Source: Emydura subglobosa (taxonomy: Eukaryota > Chordata > Testudines > Chelidae). Taken from it: a DNA stretch of 64,000 bases. The notes beneath the pieces are model-generated. The model was not told the DNA's origin and ran no database searches. It saw nothing but the letters and a program-made list of their open reading frames with translations. How positions within the stretch are numbered: position 1 is the stretch's first letter; each line of letters starts with the position of its first letter. Where the stretch lies: the NCBI GenBank assembly GCA_007922225.1, contig ML679970.1, positions 44,545,157-44,609,156 of the forward strand, written 5' to 3'. A program made the translations under genes and the position numbers. Shown in pieces: positions 56,211 through 64,000 of this stretch.

Positions 56211-57235
56211 GAAGATTTGGGAAAATGTGGGCCCCTTACAGAATGCGGGAGGCAACCTAGTGACAGAGGATGTGGAGAAAGCTGAGGTACTCAATGCCTT
56301 TTTTTGCCTCTGTCTTCACAGACCAGGTCAGCTTCCAGACTACTGCACTGGGCGGCACACAAAGGGGAGGAGATGAACAACCCTCAGTGCTGAAGGAACA
56401 GGTTGAGGACTATTTAGAAAGATTGGACATACACAAGTCCATGGGGCCAGATGCAATGCATCCTAGGGTGCTGAGAGAGTTACTTGATGTGATTTCAGAG
56501 CCATTGGCTCTTATCTTTGAAAGCTTGTGGCAATTGCGGGAGGTCCCTGATGATTAGAAAAAAGGAAAGGTAGTGCCTATCTTCAAGAAAGGGAAGAAAG
56601 AGGGTCCAGGGAACTACAGACCGGTCAGCCTCACCTCAATCCCTGGAAAAATCATGGAGCAGGTGCTCAAGGAATCCATTTTAAGGCACTTGGAAGAGAG
56701 GAAGGTGATCAGGAACAGTCAATATGGATTCACCAAGGGAAAGTCATGCCTGACCAACCTGATTGCTTTCTATGAAGAGGTGACTGGCTCTGTGGATGAG
56801 GGGAAAGCGGTGAACATGGTATGCCTTGACTTTAGCAAAGCTTTTGATACAGTCTCTCACAGTATTCTTATCAGCAAGTTAAAGAAGTGTAGGTTGGATG
56901 AATGGTCTATAAAATGGATAGAGAACTGGCTAGATCATTGGGCTCAACGGGTTATGATCAATGGCTCCATGTCTAGCTGGCAGGCGGTCACAAGCGGAGT
57001 GGCCCAGTGGTCGGTCCTGGGGCCGTTTTTGTTCAACATCTTCATTAATGATCTGGAAGATGGGGTAGATTGCACCCTCAGCAAGTTTGCAGATGACACT
57101 AAGCTAGGGGGAGTGGTAGATACCATGGAAGGTAGGGGTAGGATACAGAGTGACCTAGAAAAATTGGAGGATTGAGCCAAAAGAAATCTGATGAGGTTCA
57201 GCAACGAAAAGTGCAGAGTCCTCCACCAGGAGCAA
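56211..57235 (+). mobile_element. CR1 LINE internal fragment with reverse transcriptase domain
   Basis: ORF2 of CR1, lacking both ends. Frames: EVLNAFFASVF-like linker, GPDAMHPRVLRELLDVISEPLALIFE (RT N-terminus), then from 56573 NYRPVSLTSIPGKIMEQVLKE, QYGFTKGKSCLTNLIAFYEE, LDFSKAFDTVSH (motif A), SVLGPFLFNIFINDLE (motif B region) and the catalytic FADD at 57086-57097. Tryptophan positions have become stops (TAG near 56555, TGA at 57173-57175) and a 1-nt shift divides the frames at about 56560-56575. Homology fades near 57235, before the CR1 3' tail. Confidence 0.88.
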
Positions 57236-59172
57236 GGCCTAAACTGGCAGTGATTCACTAGTGTTTTGAGGAGTAGGTTTTTGGGGTGGGATTTTCAAAG
57301 GAGCCGAAGGGAGTTGGTTGCTGAATACTCATTGAAAATCATGGCCAGCTGAAAATCTCATTCATGCCCAAAAAAGGATTTAAGCATGGATTTATCTCTA
57401 AGTCCACAGTGGGACTACTCCCATACGTTCAAAGCTAAGTACTTCCTTAAGTATTTTTCTTAATCAGTGATTTAGTTCAGATTATTCAAAGGAAATGAGT
57501 TTAAGAATCATGGATTAAGAATCATAATAACTGCGAGTTCAGACAGGAATCTATGACAATATAGACCAACCCAGAATCTCCCTTTCATTTTTAAGAAGCA
57601 TGGTTATAATTCTTCTATGTATCCAATTAGAATAGAGAAACTGGACAAATTAACATGTAACCAGTCAAAACAACTCAAATTTCACACACTGAATACTAAT
57701 CAGGAGCTGCTTGTAAGTAAACTATAGAGCAAAAAATATTCACAGAAATCCTTTGGTGACGAATGTTGAATAATGAATATTTTGAAGAAAATCATGATCT
57801 GGACAATGAGTAAAAGAAGCACAATAATTTTAATGGATTATCCATTTATTTGTATAACCAAGAACTATACTCGGCATATGCAGTGTACACAACTGTATAG
57901 TGATAGGGAATTCAAATAATAATGCCAAACTCAGCAAAGAACTCCCACCCCTAAGAAGAGTGTCCTAACCGTTGGACTGTTGGAGACTGATGTGGGTCCC
58001 GCCGTCTCTTCTGCTGAAGTTGTTCCACTGTGGATAAACAATTAAAGGGATATTGGAGCACAGGCACTTGGTCCCCATTTTCTAGAAGAGGGATCTGACC
58101 GCTAGACCACACAGTTCTTCCGTCTGCCTCTCTCTCTCTGGCCCAATGACTCTTTTAAAATATTTATCTACAGGGGAAGAGCATCAAAAAGAGAGGTTGA
58201 CAATAGCAAGAAAGAAGTAAATCAAATAAATAATAGCCAAACTCTGTGATCCAGGGCACCTCTGAGGCATATTCAGATCCTTGTGTGGATGAGACCCCAC
58301 TGGCCAAATCCAGACACCTTTGAAGTGAACAGCTAAATCACAATGGTCATGTTTCCAGAGCTAGCTGCGCCACTGTTTGAAATAAAACTTCACCTTTCAT
58401 TGAGAAGCCATTTAAGAGACAATCACATTGACACCCCAATAGAGAACAAACAAAGGTACCGCCATCTAATCAAACATACTCCATCCTTGGAAATTCCCAA
58501 CTTCCAAAATAAATTTAAAATAAAAAAGCATGTCAACTAGCCAATAAATCAAAAATGAAGCAAGGACACAGAATAGAATCAAACAAACAAAGACTCTCAC
58601 AACCGAAGTACATGTTTTACCCCAAAACAGGAGAACAGCCAGAGACTCCATGCATTCCACCATGGACTTTCTAATGGATATTGATGTTATGGGCAATGTG
58701 TTCAGACACTATGGTGATGATGACCATATAAATCCTTATGACAGATAGACTATGATTTTATTTCTGCTGGAGTAATCCCCTAGGACAAAGAAGCAAATCA
58801 ACCAAACAATCAAGAAAACAAAACAAAAACCAGAAATAATTCAGAAAAAAGAAAAAACAAGAACCCTAGAACTTCTCATATTCCAAGTAGAATTTCTACC
58901 CCCAAAAATAAGAGTCAGAGACACAGTGAAGTCCATCAGAAGCTTAGCTATGACTATTCATTTTATATGCAAAATGCTTGGATAGCATGGTGATGGTGGC
59001 AGCATAACTCCTAAAATACATAGATTCTGATCTTTTCCTACGTGTGTAATTCAACAGTAACAGTGGACTAAGAGTGGATTTTTACTATTGCATAAACAGA
59101 TTGCTGTCTATGTTCTCATGGTGGCAATATTTTCAACAGCTGATTATGTTTATAAAGAAACACAGACTGCGA
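57236..59172. other. No gene; one palindromic-family piece
   Basis: At 57285-57460 GGATTTTCAAAGGAGCCGAAGGGAGTTGG ... GAAAATCATGGCCAGCTGAAAATC belongs to the GATTTTCAAAGG palindromic family. A MIR-like end (AGAGGGATCTGACCGCTAGACCACACAG) lies at 58085-58115. The remainder is A-rich and unassigned. Confidence 0.45.
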
Positions 59173-60133
59173 TCACGGTCGAGGAAGCAAGAATGTCCTT
59201 TTATTCTTGGTAAATAATCTCCACCCAATCATCTTCTTCACTGCATTTTTTATCTCTTTATTCCTCATGCTATAGATGATGGGATTCGTGACTGGAGGCA
59301 CCATGGAATAGAGAACAGCCACCAAAAGGTACAGACCTGAGGTTGAGCTGGAGGTGGGTTTCAGGTAGGTGAAGGAGGAAGTGGAAAGAAACATGGTGAT
59401 TACAATGAGGTGAGGCAGACAGGTGGAGAAGGCTTTATGCCGGCCCTGCTCAGACGGGATTATCAGCACAGTTTTGAAGATCTGAACATACGACACAATC
59501 ATAAAAACAAAGCAGCCAAGGGCTAAAAATGCACCAAATGCAATAATCCCAACTTCACTGAGGTACGAGTCAGAGCAGGTGAGCTTCAGTAGCTGGGGGA
59601 TTTCACAGAAGAACTGATCCACTGTGTTGTCTCCACAGAAGGTTAATGCAAACGTGTTTCCAGTGTGCAGTGCTGAGTAGACAATACCACTGATCCAGGC
59701 AATGGCTGTCATTTGGACACAAGCTCCCCTGTTCATCACTCTCATAGTGCAGTAGACGGCAGATGGTGACGTAACATTCATATGCCATGACAGTCAGTAA
59801 GGCAAGATCTGCGGAAATAAGGAACAAGAAGAGAAAGACTTGGGTGATGCATCCAGAATAGGAAATCAACCTGGTGTTCATGAAGGAATTGTCCATGGAC
59901 TTGGGGACGGCGACAGAAATGGAGCCAAGGTCTAGGATGGACAGATTCATCAGGAAGAAGTACATGGGGATGTGAAGGTGGTGGTTGAGGGCTACAGTTG
60001 TGATGATGAGAAGATTCCCCACCAGGGCTGCCAGGTAAACCACTAGAAACACCACAAAGTGCAAAATCTGCAGCTCCTGAATGTCTGAGAATCCCAGGAG
60101 AAGGAAGTCAGTCACAGCGGTTCAATTGGACAT
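59173..60133 (-). pseudogene. OR14-like pseudogene, nearly full length
   Basis: Read from 60133 the gene starts ATG TCC AAT and then TGA (60124-60122), where the intact paralogue has CGA. The OR frame then continues through TM1-TM3 (LQILHFVVFLVVYLAALVGN; LHIPMYFFLMNLSILDLG). Near 59740 two bases of a GAGAGAG run are missing, which shifts the frame; the second half (MNRGACVQMTAIAWISGIVY to NPIIYSMRNKEIKNAVKKM) is open in the new frame. DRY is ECY. The stop has moved: the paralogue's TAA is replaced and the frame runs 12 more codons to 59173. Two of these lesions (nonsense, frameshift) are individually inactivating. The rest is well preserved, so loss is probably recent. Confidence 0.93.
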
Positions 60134-60160
60134 TTTCTTCCTCTGTGTATTTTCTGATGG

Positions 60161-60162
60161 CT
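60161..60162 (-). promoter_or_regulatory. Splice acceptor of the 60-kb OR14 pseudogene
   Basis: On the minus strand TTTATCCTTCCCCCCACAG ends here, exactly 27 nt before the ATG at 60133. The 120 bases before it align with the intron end of the intact OR14-like gene (for example AGGGCCATTCCCTCTGTCACTGTAATCC against AGGGTCATTCTCTCGGTCACTCTAATCC). Confidence 0.7.
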
Positions 60163-60167
60163 GTGGG

Positions 60168-61998
60168 GGGAAGGATAAAGATAATGGTTGGGATTACAGT
60201 GACAGAGGGAATGGCCCTGTTCCCCCTCCGTAATATCTCATCAAAGGTGCACAGCTCTCGTCCCTTCCATTGACTAGGAGTGGTGAGTTATCACCTGAAG
60301 GTAAATAGGCTCCCGTAAAGTCAATGGAGATGCAGCAGTGCACACCACCTGAAGGTCTAGCTCAGGATGTGTCTTAATGAAATGCCGTGTGAAGGACGGA
60401 GCAAAGTGCAACCCCAACACAACACTTCTAGCCAAGATGGATCCCCTCTCACTTCAAACCGCAGGCTCTGAGCTTGGGCATGAAACTGAAATGCCAACAC
60501 TGCCTGACATCCACTTTTGGCGGAAATATGACATAGTGTTACTCGGTACCCGTGTGAGAGCTCCTCTGTTATGATTGCACTGCAACACCACTCAGGCGGC
60601 CTGCTGCCTGCTGATGGATTGATTGATGACACCAAATCCCAGTTGCATTTCCCTCTCTGTGTCATTGTGGGCTAGAAGCATCGCTCAGCTGCCTCTGTGC
60701 TGGGTCATTTACTGCTGTAACTTTATGTGTGCCCGGGTCCCTGTCAGTCAGGAGACTTGGCTCTGCCACCAACCTACTCTGTGACCTTGGGCAAGTCATT
60801 CCTCTCCCTGTGCCTCTGTTTTCCCTCCCTACACTGTGATGCCTTGTCTGCTAGGACTGTGAGCTCCTTGGGGGTGGGCTGTGTCTGGTTATGTGTATGT
60901 TCTGTTCCCCTGTCAACAGCATCTGTTTTTAGCTGGCAGCAGAGGGGAGCAGCGGATCCAGCGCTAGAGCAGGAGAGCTGGTTCTAATCACACTGACCTT
61001 CTCCATGTCCTTGGGCAGAGTCCAGAGAAACAGGCTTTGGCTGGGGGCTCCAACCCACCGTCCTCAGTTGAAGGCACTAGTGTGTTTAATACATACTCCG
61101 GGGGATCACCAGCTTTGCCACTTCCTCCATTTTACCATCCTGCAAGCGTCCCTTTGAAACAGAAATAAGCACCACTGCAACAGAGCGAATGTGCTTTTAT
61201 TGGGCAATATTAATGTTCCCCTTTCGGCTTACACCTACATTTCCAGGAGGGGGTGGTGAGATATTCTGTGCTGAAATTATAACAAAAGGAAATTGGGTTT
61301 TCTACTGAAGAAGTTATTATGCAAAGTCTCTGTTGTCCTAGAAATACAATATAGATATTGGAAAACTGAGAACATATTTTTCCTGATTTCAGCAACTTTT
61401 TTTTCAGATATCAGCTTTTTTTACCTGAAATCACCTGGCCCCTGTCTCTGTGCCATGGATTTAAACTGTGACGTTCCATTTTCTAGCTGCTTGTTTTCCC
61501 AGGGCAGGGCGGGGAATTCATTCAAAGACCATAAAAATCAATGACCCCCAAAAGCCTAGTCTTGACGGCTGTCACTGGTGGTCCTTCAGCCAGGTGTCAA
61601 ACACCTGTCCCAGCCAGGGCAGCTGTCTGAAATCCAGCACAACACGCGGCCCCTGAGAGACAGCAGGAATGTGCCGTCAGCTTGGCAATAATTCCACAAC
61701 ACAGCGCTTAGGATTTCATACCGTCATATCCCCTGGAGTTACACAAGCAAACAATAAACCAACAGCCGGCATAACACAAGCAGAGTTTATATGCCCAAAA
61801 GGAGAAGACCCAGTGACTTCATCAAGTTCACTAGACTTTGATCTGGCTGCTGCTTTTATGTGGAAGGTGCTCAGCTAACCCAGGGATGGGTGGCAGTAGA
61901 GAGATCTGAGGGAGACACATAGATAGATAAACAGATTCCAATCTTATTTCCACTAGTGTAAATCTACAGTAACTCCATTGACCTGTGTTTGTGTGTGC
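60168..61998. other. No gene; MIR-like fragment at about 60745-60890
   Basis: GTCAGGAGACTTGGCTCTGCC ... CTGTGACCTTGGGCAAGTCATTCCTCTCCCTGTGCCTCTGTTTTCCC is a forward MIR-type core, the clearest in the window. A GTGTAAATC-family relic lies at 61945-61985. Nothing else is recognised. Confidence 0.55.
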
Positions 61999-62563
61999 TA
62001 GAAATAACCAAATAGGTTGTCCCTGGGCCGGATTGGGGAGACGAAACCCTTTATTGTCTGCTCATTCCACCTCGACGCCGCGAGTGAGCAACGGGGGGGT
62101 TGCTTTACAATTCTTTTATCCATACCAGTATGTAAATATGTGATAAAGTCAGGCCAGACGGCTGCAAAAAGGCATACCAGGGCCAGAGTGTGAGCCCAAG
62201 AATGCCTAAAGCCCTGGTTCCTGCAAGGAGGGGAGAGATGATTGCAGGGCAATTAGAGACACCTGGACCCAATGAAGGGCCAGTTCAGGTGTACTTAAAC
62301 CATGCCTTCCCTAGGGGGCGGGGGAGAAGCACAGGAGGAGGAAGCTGCCGGAAGGCTGGTAGCAGCTGGAGGAGAAACTCCCCCCCCAGGCCAGGAGACA
62401 GCGTCTCTGCAGCTACGGGAGGAGAAAACCCCTGGCCCCAGTCAGCAGAAGGAAGCTGGAGCAAGGTACCTCCAAGGGGAGACAGGGTTACTGGGGGCTC
62501 CCTGGGCCCACTACAAGGGGTTGAAGCGTGAGACCCACTATGGAGGAGCTGGCTGTTTGCCAC
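61999..62563 (-). repeat. LTR-like repeat, copy B
   Basis: The part 62168-62563 is the homologue of 14644-15047. On the minus strand the repeat begins TGTGGCAAACAGCC and continues past the point where copy A breaks off, to GGATAAAAGAATTG and then CAATAAAGGGTTTCG, a plausible TATA-like box and polyadenylation signal. Length (about 560 bp), TG start and these signals fit a retroviral LTR. It follows the pol relic in the same orientation, as a 3' LTR would, but the junction lies inside integrase. The lower-coordinate end is approximate. Confidence 0.6.
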
Positions 62564-63448
62564 AGTATGTATCCATTTTTATTCCCTCCAGCTGAGTGCC
62601 ACTGGTGTGCCAGATCAAGAGTTCTGGTAGCCGCATGTTTCGGCCTGTCATCACCTCAAAGGGTGTTTTGTCAGTAGACGCAGCAGGTGTTGCTCTCAAT
62701 GCCATTAGAATTAAAGGCATGAGGGTATCCCAGTAATGTCCATTGACATCAACTAGTTTCCTCAACATTATTTTTATAGTTCGATTGGTTCGTTCCACCA
62801 TCCCAGATGACTGAGTCTCTGCAGGACTCCCATTAATTTAAGGCAGTTCTTAAAGAACTGTCCAGTAAAATGTGATCCCTGATCTGACTCCACATTTACA
62901 GGGATCCCCCATTGAGAGAAAACTTGTTCTACTAGTACCTTGGCTGTGGCTTTTGCAGTATTGGCTTTTAAAGGAAATGCCTCTACCCACTTTGAGAAAG
63001 GATCGATAACCACTAACAGATATTGGCTGCCTCTTTGGGTCCTTGGCAGAGGACCTATGAAGTCAATCTGCAAAGCCATCCATGGTCCCTCATATACCTG
63101 AGTTTTTAATGGCGCATTTCTTTTAGATGGAATAGGATTGGCTTGAGCACATGCGAAGAAGTTATCACAGTATTGTTGCACATCCATCCTCAGAAGCGGA
63201 CACTATCCCACAGATGCAAGACGTTAGACAGTTTTGTCCATTCCCTGATGACCTCCTGTTGGAGTGTCATGAACCATATACATCATTTCCCCCTGTAGGT
63301 GTGTTGGAACTACCCACACCGGGAAAAGACCTGCTGTATACATCAGAATTCCATCCACTATGTGTAACTGCTGTCCATATCTTCTGTATAAAGGATTTGT
63401 AAGTGACCACTCTCCTTCTGTTTTGGATAGCTCTTGAGTTACTTTCAC
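62564..63448 (-). pseudogene. Endogenous retrovirus pol relic: integrase
   Basis: Two overlapping frames plus a short upstream piece give, in order, a zinc-binding N-terminal region (histidine pair near 63270-63300, cysteines near 63150), the catalytic core with its first two aspartates (in QIDFIGP and ESDQGSHFT) and, in a shifted frame, the glutamate in a MVERTNR motif. Stops occur between about 63190 and 63215, and a deletion with frameshift lies near 62800-62830. The C-terminal domain is cut off at 62564 by the LTR-like repeat. Integrase would insert viral DNA into the host; this copy is dead. The retroviral class is uncertain (not typical gamma- or betaretrovirus). Confidence 0.8.
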
Positions 63449-64000
63449 TCTAATTTCTGCATCTCCTTTAAGTCAGGTATGTTATTCTTTACAACTTTAG
63501 TTGTGGCAATGGGGCATACTAAACCAGAGATAGTTCTGGGACACACTCTTTCACTCCAAGATTTTCCTGATTGGGCTCCTTCTCTGGCCAATTTGTCAGC
63601 CTTCCCATTTTCCATTGTATAGGGCTCTAATTTACAGTGGGCCCTTATCTTTTTCACTCTTACTGGCTTTTTCAGAGTAGTAAGGTTTTCTGTCAACCAT
63701 TGGATGTATTTTAACAGTGAAGCATACTTAATAGATGACCCATCTGAAGATGTAAACCCATTAGTTTCCCAATATGGTAGAAACTCTGTAAGAGAATTGC
63801 ACACCCATGCTGAGTCTGAAAACAGACAAATGTTTTGAGTTGTAGTGGTGATGGAAAATTGCTCACAATGTTCCAACACACAAGCTACTGCTGCTAATTC
63901 AGCATATTGGGCCGAATGTGGGGTGCATGCGAATGCCTTCTCTCAAGGTTCTCCTTCTTCTTCTGGTGGAACTGCATAAATTCGAAACCCTGTATAAGGT
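63445..64000 (-). pseudogene. Endogenous retrovirus pol relic: RNase H domain, runs off the window
   Basis: A 144-codon frame, continued toward the window end after a stop near 63943. It shows RNase H landmarks: an AQYAELAA segment with the catalytic glutamate, FSDSAWVCNSL with an aspartate, and NGKADKLAREGA with the terminal aspartate. The domain removes RNA from RNA-DNA hybrids during reverse transcription. Order on the minus strand is RNase H then integrase, as in retroviral pol. Reverse transcriptase is expected beyond base 64000. Confidence 0.8.

Noticed and set aside
57236..57500. Missing 3' half of the 55.8-kb OR14 pseudogene after the CR1 fragment
   Set aside because: No OR motif is present in any frame after 57235, so the gene is truncated rather than simply interrupted.
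58081..58115. tRNA-like piece (GACCGCTAGACCAC)
   Set aside because: Only the 3' end of a MIR-like repeat is present; no cloverleaf or A/B box pair can be drawn.

Overview
The window looks like a piece of a sauropsid genome, most probably a turtle. The evidence is a sparse set of intronless class II olfactory receptor (OR) coding exons embedded in CR1-type LINE fragments, Penelope-like elements with a GIY-YIG domain, a Tx1-like LINE, palindromic miniature DNA transposons and old LTR elements. OR14-type receptors, of the kind expanded in birds and turtles, are the most frequent gene type here. No bacterial features are present. No tRNA, rRNA, CRISPR or ordinary multi-exon protein gene could be supported.

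Layout. At 1-9.3 kb there is one intact family-10-like OR (+, about 2.27-3.19 kb) with a 70-bp OR relic just upstream, then repeat-poor sequence with MITE and MIR-like fragments. At 9.3-15.0 kb there is a decayed, minus-strand Tx1-like LINE: ORF1 with a zinc knuckle, ORF2 with RT and a C-terminal CCHC, most of the endonuclease missing, and a 100-N assembly gap inside it. A 400-bp LTR-like segment abuts its 5' end. At 15-31 kb there are CR1 tails, a MITE, a Ty3/gypsy relic at 17.9-19.7 kb with a 200-bp tandem duplication, and a hAT element nested in a LINE tail at 21.9 kb.

At 31.5-32.4 kb lies an intact OR14-like gene (+), followed 60 bp later by a Penelope-like relic on the opposite strand. 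At 35-43 kb there are CR1 copies, two related ERV-type solo LTRs and a 5'-truncated OR pseudogene (37.2-38.0 kb). At 47.9-48.9 kb there is a nearly intact OR11/OR6-like gene on the minus strand whose start codon is unclear. At 55.8-57.2 kb an OR14 pseudogene is cut by a CR1 RT fragment. At 59.2-60.1 kb there is a third OR14 copy on the minus strand, with an early stop and a 2-nt frameshift. The window ends (62.0-64.0 kb) in a minus-strand endogenous retrovirus pol relic (RNase H and integrase) joined to the same LTR-like repeat seen at 14.6-15.0 kb.

Taken together this is an olfactory receptor cluster undergoing birth and death: two intact receptors, one with a doubtful start, three clear pseudogenes and one tiny relic. 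The three OR14 copies share a splice acceptor exactly 27 nt before the start-codon position, which fixes the single-coding-exon structure. I did not find evidence of a new biochemical system. The most informative unexplained items are the shared LTR-like segment at the LINE and ERV, the missing start of the 48-kb OR, the hairpin-forming dispersed repeats and a possible decayed ribozyme in the Penelope tail.
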